IMG/VR virus record: IMGVR_UViG_3300006802_013340
Span: 1-49,132 of that record
Source of the DNA: a virus
Strand: one strand, 5' to 3'
Length of the DNA: 49,132 nucleotides
Under the pieces are notes generated by a model. The model did no database searches. It had not been told where the DNA came from and was given only the letters and a program-made list of their open reading frames with translations. A program made the translations under genes and the position numbers. Below, one piece after another: positions 38,551 to 47,519 of this stretch; within the stretch, counting starts at the first letter, position 1, and every line of letters starts with the position of its first letter.

Positions 38551-39427
38551 AAAATTCCCGATTAGGTCTCCAATTAAAGTCATCAGAAGATATGCCATTC
38601 ACACTGAACTTGATCTCTTTGTAATGATCTGCATCCCACGTCTTACTACCTTTCGCTCCTCCCGATTGCAATGGCATGTTACGATCAGTATCATAATAAT
38701 AGTGCGAATGCTCTTCAGCGTCTTTCTCTCCTTCGACTAGATGGAAATGACGTTCATACACATGAAGGTTTTGAACTTGCCAATAGATGTCGCCGAGTTG
38801 AAGCTCAGGCTCATATTGAAAACGTTCATCATCTTTTGATAGCCTTACTTCATTCAGGTCATCAAGTAAGTGCTGAAGTACAAATCCTTGCCACGCATAG
38901 TCATTCTTATAACCAAACACAACGTCATTCGAACGCATCTGTACCACACAGTTAAGTTTATTGTCTCTAATATAGTATGTCACTGAGTTAGTACAGATGA
39001 AGTCATTCTTACCATCTTCATTGTATTCAACCCAGATCGAAGGACGAGTATAGATCATCGATGCACGACGAGAGTCTGGATTATTACGCAGCTCATTAAA
39101 GACTTGCTCGTACTGTTCGTAGTACTTCTTTGAGAGGATCAGATGACCATAGTTAGAGTTGATTTCTCCATATTGGTTTGCTGTGGCTTGCCATGCCGCA
39201 GGAATTTTTTCACCACCAATATCATTAACGTTGGTCGACTGGTTCATGTACCAGTCAATCTCGCGATCGATATATTCTTGGTTAGGTGTACCAAAGATGG
39301 CAGGTTCTGTGGCTTTGAAGCATGCACCTAACAACTCAATGGTCTTTGCACCAGTGCGGTCGATGGTAAACTTCTGATCTTTCAGAGCTTGCTTGAAGTG
39401 TTTACGGATGTCAGTTACGTTTTGCAT
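38543..39427 (-). CDS. ThyA-family pyrimidine hydroxymethylase (dCMP-type)
   Basis: 294 aa with the thymidylate-synthase fold. NNPDSRRASMIY matches the ThyA ELRDNPDSRR segment. The catalytic Cys is C145 in DFICTNSVTYYI (ThyA has PCH). In QMRSNDVVFGYKNDYAW, E. coli Asn177 aligns with Asp176. Asp at this site is what distinguishes dCMP hydroxymethylase (T4 gp42, Asp179) from dUMP-specific enzymes. Since ThyX is also encoded, this enzyme probably makes 5-hydroxymethyl-dCMP rather than dTMP. The ATG lies 6 nt after the -10 box. Confidence 0.75.
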   Translation of the reverse strand: MQNVTDIRKHFKQALKDQKFTIDRTGAKTIELLGACFKATEPAIFGTPNQEYIDREIDWYMNQSTNVNDIGGEKIPAAWQATANQYGEINSNYGHLILSKKYYEQYEQVFNELRNNPDSRRASMIYTRPSIWVEYNEDGKNDFICTNSVTYYIRDNKLNCVVQMRSNDVVFGYKNDYAWQGFVLQHLLDDLNEVRLSKDDERFQYEPELQLGDIYWQVQNLHVYERHFHLVEGEKDAEEHSHYYYDTDRNMPLQSGGAKGSKTWDADHYKEIKFSVNGISSDDFNWRPNREFYD

Positions 39428-39433
39428 GTTGAT

Positions 39434-39462
39434 ATTATACCATAGATGTTAGCGCATGTACA
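39434..39462 (-). promoter_or_regulatory. ThyA-like gene promoter TGTACA-17-TATAAT
   Basis: TGTACA (39457-39462), TATAAT (39434-39439), 17-bp spacer. The -35 is inside the end of the UDP-glucose dehydrogenase gene. The ATG at 39427 is 6 nt past the -10, so the transcript would be leaderless. Confidence 0.78.
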
Positions 39463-40258
39463 CAATCTTTTGATCTTTTTCCCGATCATCAAGGTCATAC
39501 CCAGCCCTAACCTTATTATTCGCCTCAATGGCGGAGTTCAAAACTGTTAGATGTTCACTAAAGTTAACAAAAGCCTGAGTATCTTTGGGGAAACAGGCTC
39601 CACCAAATCCCATCTTACCATCAAATCCAGGAACTTTCGTATGACCTCGGCCGATCCGTGGATCAGCACCTACAGCGTTTACGATATGATTAAAGTTGTA
39701 GCCATTATCCAAACACATCTGATAGATCTGGTTGAAGAATGTAACTTTCGTGGCAAGGAACGAGTTGATCGTGTACTTGACGACAGATGCTTCTTCAAGA
39801 GATAGCTTATAAGATGGGCACGGGTTACATAAGCTATACTGATGATAGTAACGTTCAAGTTGGTTGACAGAGTGCACTTCGCCTCCAAAGATATGGAAAG
39901 GCGGGTCGATAAACTGCTCTGCTGCAGACTTCTCTGTCAAGAACTCTGGATTATAGACGATCGTCGAGTTACGATATTCGCGAAGCACATGAGGAGGAAC
40001 CGTCGACTTGATCGCGACAGATCCGAACTTCATGAAGCCTCGTTGCCTGAGCTCATCCATCACCGATCGGAAGATCGTGAAGTCTTCGTAGGGTGTCGGC
40101 ACACAGATGAAGATCAGCTCAGTGTCTAAGTCGATGTCTTTGACCGATGTGTTATATTTTGGATCAATGAGCTGCTTCTTCACAGAAGGATGACTAAAGC
40201 CATAGTCTACAGCTTTGCCCACAAAGCCATGGCCGATGATAGCAAGTTTAAACTTCAT
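39449..40258 (-). CDS. UDP-glucose/GDP-mannose dehydrogenase family protein (short)
   Basis: 269 aa from ATG at 40258. NAD site AIIGHGFVGKAV, IFICVPTP, substrate motif VVYNPEFLTEKSAAEQFI-like, KYTINSFLATKVTFFNQI, and catalytic Cys in GFGGACFPKDT. The family oxidises UDP-glucose to UDP-glucuronate (or GDP-mannose). It is about 120-150 aa shorter than usual and lacks the C-terminal nucleotide-sugar domain, so activity may be altered. Paired with the epimerase it could supply an activated pentose or uronic acid for glycosylating DNA. Confidence 0.85.
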   Translation of the reverse strand: MKFKLAIIGHGFVGKAVDYGFSHPSVKKQLIDPKYNTSVKDIDLDTELIFICVPTPYEDFTIFRSVMDELRQRGFMKFGSVAIKSTVPPHVLREYRNSTIVYNPEFLTEKSAAEQFIDPPFHIFGGEVHSVNQLERYYHQYSLCNPCPSYKLSLEEASVVKYTINSFLATKVTFFNQIYQMCLDNGYNFNHIVNAVGADPRIGRGHTKVPGFDGKMGFGGACFPKDTQAFVNFSEHLTVLNSAIEANNKVRAGYDLDDREKDQKIVYMR

Positions 40259-40958
40259 TGAGGAAATCATTTACAGTAACCTTACAGCGCCAACCCATGG
40301 CTTCGAGGAGCTCAATGTCCTTTTTGTTAGCACATGTACGTAGTCTTTCATAAGGTTGACCTTCCTTTACTGGTAAGTGAGGAGCGATCGATGATACCTT
40401 GACAGGTTTGCCAGTACCGATATCGATTGGACCTCTATGCGTTGAATAGAGTAGAAGGTGGATCGCTTCTACGACGTCAGTGATATGTATAAAATCTCTT
40501 TCATGATCTGTCACAAACTCGAGTACACCGCGTTGTAACTTATCAAAGAACATACCGGGGCGGGCAGGATTACTGTACACGGTATGGAATCGCATGAAGC
40601 ACACGTTAGTATGAGGGATACTCTCGATCACATGCTTTGATGCTGCATAGGGATTTAAGTGTGGTTCATACTGAGAGCTAGACCCCGCAACAAGGACACG
40701 TGAGTTAGGATAAGAAGCTAAGATTCTCTTCGTGCCTTCAACGTTGTTCATCCAATACTTTTTCGGGTCTTCAATGCTTGGTAACACTCCAGCATTAGCA
40801 GCGAGATGAATCACCCAGTCAGCACGCGGTAGCTCGCAAGTAAGGATGTCGTTTCCTTCCTTGATGTCCAAACCAATGACCTGATGGCCTTTACGTTTTA
40901 ATGTCTTGCAAAGCTCTGAGCCAATAAAGCCTGCTGAACCAGTGACTACGATCTTCAT
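40248..40958 (-). CDS. NAD-dependent epimerase/dehydratase (short SDR)
   Basis: 236 aa extended-type SDR. VTGSAGFIGSEL is the NAD motif, VIHLAANAGVLPSIEDP follows, and NPYAASKHVIE contains Y-x3-K. RDFIHITDVVEAI and PIDIGTGKPVKVSSIA are usual epimerase blocks. The C-terminal substrate domain is short. With the UDP-glucose dehydrogenase it could act as UDP-glucuronate decarboxylase or epimerase, the route to UDP-xylose or arabinose in phages that sugar-modify hydroxymethyl-cytosine. Inference from the pair. Confidence 0.82.
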   Translation of the reverse strand: MKIVVTGSAGFIGSELCKTLKRKGHQVIGLDIKEGNDILTCELPRADWVIHLAANAGVLPSIEDPKKYWMNNVEGTKRILASYPNSRVLVAGSSSQYEPHLNPYAASKHVIESIPHTNVCFMRFHTVYSNPARPGMFFDKLQRGVLEFVTDHERDFIHITDVVEAIHLLLYSTHRGPIDIGTGKPVKVSSIAPHLPVKEGQPYERLRTCANKKDIELLEAMGWRCKVTVNDFLNEV

Positions 40959-41299
40959 TCTTCTGCTTTCTTCGCTTTACGATTTAAGAAGTCACGTGTA
41001 GGATCTTGACCGTCGATACCTTTACGACACCATGCAACAACGAAAGATGCATAGTTGATTAGGTCTTTGGCAGAATCTTCGAGCGATTCAAAGTTAGGCT
41101 CATAGTTCGGATCATGTTCCATCGCTTCAATGACAGACCACATACGAAGGGTCTTGGCATTGATGAGGTCCATGAGCGATGCTACACCACGAGGATAGTA
41201 GTCAGCTTGACGAACACGTGAGTTTTCGTTCTGATAATCACGAGACTTTTTCTGTTGGACTTCTGCACATTCTTGCAGCACTTTAAGGGATTCACGCAT
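40955..41299 (-). CDS. DUF1599 (Nmad1-type) protein
   Basis: 114 aa from ATG at 41299 with GGAGG 8 nt upstream. KKSRDYQNENSRVRQADYYP, SLMDLINAKTLRMWSVIE and DLINYASFVVAW are the DUF1599 family core, called nucleotide-modification-associated domain 1 from its frequent neighbours. Its presence among modification-type genes supports a modified-base hypothesis. A TATAAT lies at 41319-41324 but without the usual -35. Confidence 0.75.
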   Translation of the reverse strand: MRESLKVLQECAEVQQKKSRDYQNENSRVRQADYYPRGVASLMDLINAKTLRMWSVIEAMEHDPNYEPNFESLEDSAKDLINYASFVVAWCRKGIDGQDPTRDFLNRKAKKAEE

Positions 41300-41807
41300 A
41301 TTCTTTACCTCCAAACTCATTATACCACATCTTATTCACACACTCCCAATTATTTTTCTCGTCTGACCATTGATAAAAACCGTGGCACGTGTACTCATCA
41401 TAATAACGAGTGAATAGTATGACATGGTCAGCAATCTTTTGCCTCCACTGTACACGTCTGCGCCAAAGCTTGGTGAAGGTATCTCTGATCCTTTGGTTCA
41501 TAGCTGACACTCCGCCATAGGTACTGACAGTCTTCACTTCGACATGGAAACCATCTGGGTGCAAGACGTCCATGTACTTCTCATCAAAGTTAGTATAACC
41601 TTTATGCTCAGTCAACCAGTGTTCTGCTACGAGACCATCACGAGTGTTCTTCAACACGATCTCAGGATCACGCCTTTCACTGATAGGTTTTTTGAGTTCG
41701 CCTTCAAGGAACATAACGTATTCTGCTTGCGCATGATCTTCGAGCGCTATCTTATCTACGTCATCAATGGTAAAGACATCACCGAGGCGTACTTTATAAT
41801 CAATCAT
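41292..41807 (-). CDS. PD-(D/E)XK nuclease-like protein
   Basis: 171 aa. LVAEHWLTEHKGYTNFDE then MDVLHPDGFHVEVKTVST: D ... E-V-K is the PD-(D/E)XK core with its preceding acidic residue; ADHVILFTRYYDEYTCHGF gives later strands. Similar to restriction-endonuclease-like proteins of T4-like marine phages. Target unknown; perhaps degrades host DNA while phage DNA is protected by modified bases. Confidence 0.7.
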   Translation of the reverse strand: MIDYKVRLGDVFTIDDVDKIALEDHAQAEYVMFLEGELKKPISERRDPEIVLKNTRDGLVAEHWLTEHKGYTNFDEKYMDVLHPDGFHVEVKTVSTYGGVSAMNQRIRDTFTKLWRRRVQWRQKIADHVILFTRYYDEYTCHGFYQWSDEKNNWECVNKMWYNEFGGKEYA

Positions 41808-42736
41808 ATCATATTCCTATAAACGTATTCAAGTGCCCGATCTGCTTCCTTGTTCATCGGACGATTCTCATACCAATTACCCGTATCTATGTCAAACTCG
41901 CGACACATGTTCGTGATCTCGTTTGATGTGATAGGATACTGGTTCTTCACCGCTTTGCTTGCAACCGCTACCATGATCTGATACATCTTATGATACCATC
42001 CAGTGTTATTAATGGTCTGATACTCAGACGCTAGCTTTTTTGGCCAGAAAGGGCAGTCTCTGTAGCCTGACCACTGAAACGATGTATTTTCAAGTTGAGA
42101 TTTTCTGTGCTCGACGATCTGTCTTTGCCATTCGTCAGGCAGTCGGTCGATGAAGCTACCTGCATCTGACTTTGAGTTGTACTCCCACTTAGAACAAAGA
42201 AAATCAACATCAAGAAAATCGCCAGCGTTAGTAAAGAAGAAGTTGTAAGCGCCAGCATAGCTCGCAGGGATGTAATACATTCTGCTGAGATCCTTAGTCT
42301 GTCGATCTCCGATGGCGCCAAGCTCTGAGTTGAGTGCCCACCAGAAATGCTTGATTTGATCTTGCTGTACTGCTCGAGTAAGTGGAAAGACAAGCCTGAA
42401 CTTCGGGCGTGACTCCGTGCTGCTAGCAGTACTATAACAAACATAACGCCACTTACCATACCGAGTACGTAGCTCATCTTCTAGGTCTCCTTCAAATACA
42501 TGATCGTCAACGTCGACTGCAGCCCAACCACTCCACTCTACCACATTCTTATTTGCACGAGTAGTGCCTTCTAAGTATGTAGCAGGTGAGATCAGATAAG
42601 CATCTTTCTTCGATGCACATGGCTTTTGAGACAACGCACGAAGCGCCATCTCAAACTGATCGAAAGACTCGAACTGAAGTGAGTTATGAGTCTTATTGTC
42701 GAATACACCTTTAAAACGCGTCAGAGAGATTACCAT
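41804..42736 (-). CDS. primase-polymerase-like (AEP) protein
   Basis: 310 aa. GWAAVDVDDHVFEGDLED gives the D-x-D pair, then YVCYSTASSTESRPKFRLVF (S-x-x-S-x2-R/K) and PLTRAVQQDQIKHFWW, a layout of archaeo-eukaryotic primase-like domains found in phages and plasmids. FWPKKLASEYQTIN and the helical tail are unassigned. It could prime or initiate replication. I saw no Toprim-type gp61 primase in the window. Confidence 0.55.
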   Translation of the reverse strand: MVISLTRFKGVFDNKTHNSLQFESFDQFEMALRALSQKPCASKKDAYLISPATYLEGTTRANKNVVEWSGWAAVDVDDHVFEGDLEDELRTRYGKWRYVCYSTASSTESRPKFRLVFPLTRAVQQDQIKHFWWALNSELGAIGDRQTKDLSRMYYIPASYAGAYNFFFTNAGDFLDVDFLCSKWEYNSKSDAGSFIDRLPDEWQRQIVEHRKSQLENTSFQWSGYRDCPFWPKKLASEYQTINNTGWYHKMYQIMVAVASKAVKNQYPITSNEITNMCREFDIDTGNWYENRPMNKEADRALEYVYRNMI

Positions 42737-43118
42737 GATTGTCCTTATGGCTTGGTGCGATCCAACCTTCTGGTTTGATCAAGTCGGGTAGACCAAGTGG
42801 ATTAGGACGAGAAGGCTTTACGCCTACTTCTTTGTTCATGTTTGCACGATGCACTTCGCGCCATGCTTTGTCGCCATCAACACCAAATGCTTCGAGAGTG
42901 CCGATCGCGATAACGCAGATGTCGATCAAACCATCGATGATCTCTTCTGCATCTTTCTCACGATAAGCTTTCTGAGTTTCTTCATACTCTTCTTTGAGGA
43001 AGTTCATGCGAAACTCAAGAAACTTTTTCAGTTGCTCAGGTGTTGCGTTGTGAATCCATTGAGATACACCGTACTTACCGTGCATCTGTCTCATATCTGT
43101 AAACCAAGTTTTCATAAT
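42711..43118 (-). CDS. mazG: MazG-like nucleotide pyrophosphohydrolase
   Basis: 135 aa from ATG at 43118 with AAAGGAAAAATT before it. EFRMNFLKEEYEETQKAY then EEIIDGLIDICVIAIG gives the EExxE ... ExxD metal site of all-alpha NTP pyrophosphatases; the tail GLPDLIKPEGWIAPSH matches phage MazG proteins. Such phage enzymes remove non-canonical dNTPs or adjust nucleotide pools or (p)ppGpp-like signals. Promoter at 43137-43165. Confidence 0.85.
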   Translation of the reverse strand: MMKTWFTDMRQMHGKYGVSQWIHNATPEQLKKFLEFRMNFLKEEYEETQKAYREKDAEEIIDGLIDICVIAIGTLEAFGVDGDKAWREVHRANMNKEVGVKPSRPNPLGLPDLIKPEGWIAPSHKDNHGNLSDAF

Positions 43119-43136
43119 TTTTCCTTTCGCATGCTC

Positions 43137-43165
43137 ATTATACCACAACCCGGGGCCCATGTACA
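43137..43165 (-). promoter_or_regulatory. mazG promoter TGTACA-17-TATAAT
   Basis: TGTACA (43160-43165), TATAAT (43137-43142), 17-bp spacer with GGGCCCCGGG. Leader of about 12 nt with AAAGG before the ATG. It lies 14 nt past the end of the DNA polymerase gene. Confidence 0.78.
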
Positions 43166-43178
43166 TGTAGTACTAAAG

Positions 43179-45695
43179 TTATACAAAAAAGTCTTCAAGG
43201 GTCTGCTTCTCTTCAAGTGACCAGCCGACTGCATCTAAGATGAACTGCAAAGGCTCGATGAAAGTCTTCTCAAACTGCAAGTCATAGTCGATGTATCGAT
43301 GTAAGCCTAACTCTTTTGGTAGGTGATCTGGAAATGAGATCACGTTCTCTTTGATATGGTTAGGCAGTCTCAGGTATGCGAACTTGATCTTGTCACCATT
43401 ATTGATGAGCTCGTACTTTGTGTTTAGACTATGGTTCTTGATGTGTCTATTGTAGAGTAGAGATCCTCTGACGTGGATCGGAGTGGCTTTCTTATAGATG
43501 TTCTGTCGATCTGACCATTCAGTGATGTTTGACACCGAACGAGGAAACGCGACTTCTTCAGGAGGCAGAGACTTGAACTTAACCTTGAAGTCGTTGATGA
43601 ACTTACGTGTCTCTTCTTCGTCTCCTTTGATGATGATCTTAAATACCTCGTTGAACATATCTCGTACGACCTCGGGAGTCGAAGACTTGATAGCTTCAAT
43701 ACCCATGATCTTAAGCTTAGGCTCTGCATACTGCACACCTTCTGAGTTGTGCACGTTCAAGATGTAACGCTTCTTTGCAGTCCATATACCGTGATCAGCG
43801 ATGACTTCTCGCTTCATCGTCATACGGTTCATGAAGCCATTCATGTTCTCGAACAACTCTGCATATGACTTCTCAAGGAGTGGTTCAAAGTGTGTAGAGC
43901 AGATCTTATCAAGGAATGCGACCTTCTTCTCAAGATCGTCGTTAGGCTTCCATATTAAAGTGTCCATGATAGGACCAAAGTTGACATACAATGAATCAGT
44001 ATCGATAGCGATCACATAGTCTTTGTTCTTTGTCTTGCAGATCTTGTTCATCTCTGCGTTGATGGCTTTCTCTGCCCACTGAATCGTAAGCTGACCAGTT
44101 AAGGTAACACCTTCAGCAAGTCTAATATCAAAGTATCGAAAGTATTGATTACCAAGAGCGCCATAAAGAGAGTTAAGCAGAATTTTAAGAGCCATCTGAG
44201 TATTTTCTAGACGGTTGATTTCCTTCTCGAGTTCATATGTCTTGTTCTTCTGATATTCTTTCTGAGATGCAAGCATCAGTTTCTTTGTAGCAGAACGTTC
44301 ATCATAGTAGTCAACGATGATGTTAGGCACCACACCTTGGAACTTCTTATGGTAAGTTGAGCCGTTCGCTGCGACTGCCACGTCTTTCTTGGGAGTGGCC
44401 TTATTCTCCATATAGTACTCAACTCCAGCTTGCACTCGATCGTCTGGCGATGTCATCAAGGTTTCAGGCGACATGTTATACTGAACGATAATGTTTGGAT
44501 ACAGAGAGTTTAAGTCGAACGATACGACCCAATCATGCATGCCAACCTTAGGATCTTTCACATAACCACCAGCGAATGCAGTCTTTACGCTATCGTTCTC
44601 GGCGATCATAGGCATGATCTTCTGTGACTTGAGCTTACGATAGATGATCGATTCCCAGATTGCGGTGGTACCAAACGTGTCTGCATAGTTGACACCACCT
44701 TTATATGCTATCGTCATTGCAAGAGTAATCAGTCCCATCTTGTCTTCAAGTCGATCGACAAGCTGTACGTCTTTCATGTTATAGTCGATGTACTTCTGAA
44801 AGTCGTCTTTGTATAGGTTCTTCAAAGAACCAGACTCTTCGTATGATAGCTTACGCTCACCGAGTACCACATAAGCGATGTGATTCAACTTATATGATTC
44901 TTGTGCACCATACGAATAACCAAACTTTTGAAAGAGCTCGAGGTAGTCGAGTGATTGGATACCTTCTAAGTTAAAGGTGTCATACTCTTTGTTACGACGA
45001 CTGATCTTACGATGGTTGACCAAACCCCAAGGCGAGAACTTCTTGACATACTCTACGCCAAGCACCTTTGCTGTACGATTCACGAGGTATGGAATATCAA
45101 AGAAGCGAGAGTTCCAACCAGTAATGACGTCAGGCGAGTACTTTGCTGATGACCAATGCTCAAGGAAAAACTTCAGCATGTTTGCTTCAGATGTGCACTT
45201 GACGTATTTGACTGGTTTGATGAGCGCTTTCTCTACGTCATAGTCTCCATAACCCCATACGTAGTAAACACCGTCGACGTTTGATTTGACCGTGATAGCA
45301 AGGATCTCGTTCTTTGCTTCTGATGGTTCAGGAAAACCACCTTCATATGCGGTCTCGATATCGATCGTCGTGACGTTGATCAAGTCACGGTCAAACTGTA
45401 TGTCTGTAGGAAACTTCTCTGCGATGTACTGCTGAACGAAGTTGGTGTTACCATAGATGTTAAAACCAGAAACGCTCTTGTACTTTTCTAACCACTCACG
45501 CGCATCACGCATACTGTCCATCTTGGCCGAGCCGATCTGTTGACCGTCAAGACCTCGAAAGCCAGTGTCGTACTGTGAGGGGATGTAGAAGGTTGGTTGA
45601 TACGGCTCTTTACGCTGGTATCTTTGACCAGCTCCATCATAGCCGCGATACATGATGGAGTTACCGAAACGAAATACTGATGTGTAGAATGCCAT
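43179..45695 (-). CDS. 43: DNA polymerase, T4 gp43-like (family B)
   Basis: 838 aa from ATG at 45695. Exonuclease motif DIETAYEGG at about 110; motif [18 protein letters not shown]; motif [17 protein letters not shown]; motif [12 protein letters not shown]. The N-terminal segment ([20 protein letters not shown]) is typical of T4-like marine gp43. Leading- and lagging-strand synthesis. The ATG lies 6 nt after TATAAT with no Shine-Dalgarno; an in-frame ATG at 45719 is before the -10 and cannot be used by that transcript. Confidence 0.95.
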   Translation of the reverse strand: MAFYTSVFRFGNSIMYRGYDGAGQRYQRKEPYQPTFYIPSQYDTGFRGLDGQQIGSAKMDSMRDAREWLEKYKSVSGFNIYGNTNFVQQYIAEKFPTDIQFDRDLINVTTIDIETAYEGGFPEPSEAKNEILAITVKSNVDGVYYVWGYGDYDVEKALIKPVKYVKCTSEANMLKFFLEHWSSAKYSPDVITGWNSRFFDIPYLVNRTAKVLGVEYVKKFSPWGLVNHRKISRRNKEYDTFNLEGIQSLDYLELFQKFGYSYGAQESYKLNHIAYVVLGERKLSYEESGSLKNLYKDDFQKYIDYNMKDVQLVDRLEDKMGLITLAMTIAYKGGVNYADTFGTTAIWESIIYRKLKSQKIMPMIAENDSVKTAFAGGYVKDPKVGMHDWVVSFDLNSLYPNIIVQYNMSPETLMTSPDDRVQAGVEYYMENKATPKKDVAVAANGSTYHKKFQGVVPNIIVDYYDERSATKKLMLASQKEYQKNKTYELEKEINRLENTQMALKILLNSLYGALGNQYFRYFDIRLAEGVTLTGQLTIQWAEKAINAEMNKICKTKNKDYVIAIDTDSLYVNFGPIMDTLIWKPNDDLEKKVAFLDKICSTHFEPLLEKSYAELFENMNGFMNRMTMKREVIADHGIWTAKKRYILNVHNSEGVQYAEPKLKIMGIEAIKSSTPEVVRDMFNEVFKIIIKGDEEETRKFINDFKVKFKSLPPEEVAFPRSVSNITEWSDRQNIYKKATPIHVRGSLLYNRHIKNHSLNTKYELINNGDKIKFAYLRLPNHIKENVISFPDHLPKELGLHRYIDYDLQFEKTFIEPLQFILDAVGWSLEEKQTLEDFFV

Positions 45696-45701
45696 TGGGG
45701 T

Positions 45702-45730
45702 ATTATACCATACTTTCAAGGTGGTGTAAA
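45702..45730 (-). promoter_or_regulatory. gp43 promoter TTTACA-17-TATAAT
   Basis: TTTACA (45725-45730), TATAAT (45702-45707), 17-bp spacer. The -35 overlaps the end of the radical SAM gene. The -10 ends 6 nt before the polymerase ATG. Confidence 0.78.
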
Positions 45731-46933
45731 CTGATCGATCAATAGATCCTCGTCTATCTTTCCCTTCTTATATGAATTATTTTGATGCACGAGCCAACCT
45801 ATGATCTCATGTCGACGGATTGGTTTAGTTCCTATCATATCTCTTAAAACGATCAAGTAGTCCATCACGTCTTTCTTCGTGATGTTACACATCGCACCTT
45901 CAACTCTATCGATACACTGATCGATCACTGCTCTATGCTTGATGTCTAACCCGTTCAATGCAAGAGTTGAAGGTTGACTTACCCAATTCCATGTGTTAAA
46001 CATGATCTTCTTATAAGGGTTTAATCGTTCTGCAGAAGATATGACATAGTCGATGAAGTTATAAGTGTCTTTGATCGTGAACACGTTTGGCGACATGGAT
46101 ATGCGAATCATGCTTATCTCGTCTAGTATGAGTAGACGTTCATAGTTCTTTTTCCATACTTCCCAATCAGAACCGTATCTGACGTTCTCTGACACTGCGC
46201 CTGTCGACTCGTTTGATAAGCAATATAACCACTTCCAGCGAGTCGTTTGCTTTACTTCTTCTTCTATATTATACCATACTTTGTCAGTAAATGAGCCATT
46301 AGATGTGATGTCAATGATGAGCTCGCTATTACGAATGACGTCGTCTTCGATCATCTTTGACTTAAAGACTTCCCAGCCTTTACTGATGGTAGGCTCTCCG
46401 CCCAATACGCAAATATGTTTTAGGACTTCAGGCTCTTGCTGACAAAGGTCTCTGATCCAATCGATGATAACATCCATATCATCTTCTCGGTACTTATCGT
46501 AAGGAGCAATGCCACGCTCTTGCGCGTGTAGACTGCTGAACTTTTCATTACAGTATAAGCAGCTATGGTTACACGTGTTTTCAAAGTACAACTTGATGTA
46601 TCTAGCGTACTGCTTCTTATTTTCTGGATCAGCTACTTTTATTTCAAGCTTAGGCCAACTCTTACGAGTTCGAAAGCTTGTACCAGTCTCATTCTCTTGC
46701 TGCCAACATTGATTGCAGGCAGGATGTCTCCAGTTATTCAGCGCGTAGTTACGTCTATCATCGATGATGTTGTTACTACGAATCCACTCTTTTGTAAGAG
46801 GGTCTGGGAACTTATGAGATGTAGTGGTCCTACAACAGTACTTGATCTCGCGGCGATGGAAGTATAACTCGATGTCTTCCCAATGTAGACTACAGAAAGT
46901 CTGTGGCGAGTAATTTAGGGAGTGGATCTTCAT
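45716..46933 (-). CDS. radical SAM enzyme
   Basis: 405 aa from ATG at 46933; the earlier ATG at 46966 overlaps the upstream gene more and has no better signal. The [4Fe-4S] motif is C121-x3-C125-x2-C128 ([16 protein letters not shown]), followed by [17 protein letters not shown] and IDITSNGS (SAM-binding blocks). An N-terminal Cys group (CC ... CNQC) suggests an auxiliary cluster. Such phage proteins are often named only radical SAM. Possible link to base or lipid tailoring; substrate unknown. Confidence 0.82.
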   Translation of the reverse strand: MKIHSLNYSPQTFCSLHWEDIELYFHRREIKYCCRTTTSHKFPDPLTKEWIRSNNIIDDRRNYALNNWRHPACNQCWQQENETGTSFRTRKSWPKLEIKVADPENKKQYARYIKLYFENTCNHSCLYCNEKFSSLHAQERGIAPYDKYREDDMDVIIDWIRDLCQQEPEVLKHICVLGGEPTISKGWEVFKSKMIEDDVIRNSELIIDITSNGSFTDKVWYNIEEEVKQTTRWKWLYCLSNESTGAVSENVRYGSDWEVWKKNYERLLILDEISMIRISMSPNVFTIKDTYNFIDYVISSAERLNPYKKIMFNTWNWVSQPSTLALNGLDIKHRAVIDQCIDRVEGAMCNITKKDVMDYLIVLRDMIGTKPIRRHEIIGWLVHQNNSYKKGKIDEDLLIDQFTPP

Positions 46934-47519
46934 GGAAGCGATATGATATACTGATCCTGACTTCATTAGTCGTGTTATTGATCTTATGCGGGGTTGAAGT
47001 ATTAAGTAAAACTGGATATTTTAGGTTATAGCTATCAATAAGTTTTGCTTTACTTAAATCTGGAGGTACCAGCCTAGGACGATCTAAGCCATCTGATTGG
47101 CGAAGTTCTTCCCACCATCCTTCTCCACAATCGTAAATGTTTACGGGAGTTTTTATATAATTTTTGATACCAATGTTAATAACGTTTTCGTGAGGAACTT
47201 CAGTAGCAACGCGTGTTATATCAAGTCTACGATCGTGGCGTGTAGGACGGACATAAGTGTCGTCGGTCGGATATGTTGTTTTATTAAAGTCAACATGTAT
47301 CTGGCTAGATATACCAGAATAGTTAACAAAAATTAGAGCTTGAAATGGAAAGAACCCTCTAGCATTGAACCACTTCTTCAATGACTGAGGATAATGAACG
47401 CTATTCATCTGTACAACTTGTTGAGCTAACAAGTATTTACTTTCGTCGTATGCTTTCAGTACATTAGCTCGTACCTCATCTACGATAGCAGTAGGGATAT
47501 TTAGCTGCCGAAAAAACAT
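46890..47519 (-). CDS. 2OG-Fe(II) dioxygenase-like protein
   Basis: 209 aa. H75-x-D77 (SSQIHVDFNK), distal H178 (NTSTPHKINN) and R188 (EVRISISYRF) give the 2OG-Fe(II) set, and NINIGIKNY-like and PVLLNTS strands agree with an AspH-like fold. Overlaps its upstream neighbour by 19 bp. It lies outside the lipid run. Confidence 0.6.
   Translation of the reverse strand: MFFRQLNIPTAIVDEVRANVLKAYDESKYLLAQQVVQMNSVHYPQSLKKWFNARGFFPFQALIFVNYSGISSQIHVDFNKTTYPTDDTYVRPTRHDRRLDITRVATEVPHENVINIGIKNYIKTPVNIYDCGEGWWEELRQSDGLDRPRLVPPDLSKAKLIDSYNLKYPVLLNTSTPHKINNTTNEVRISISYRFHEDPLPKLLATDFL

Noticed and set aside
38543-39427. Naming the ThyA homologue thymidylate synthase
   Set aside because: The Asn-to-Asp change at the base-selecting site and the presence of thyX favour a hydroxymethylase.
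41319-41324. TATAAT before the DUF1599 gene as another member of the promoter family
   Set aside because: The hexamer 17 bp upstream is GGGAGT, not TGTACA or TTTACA.
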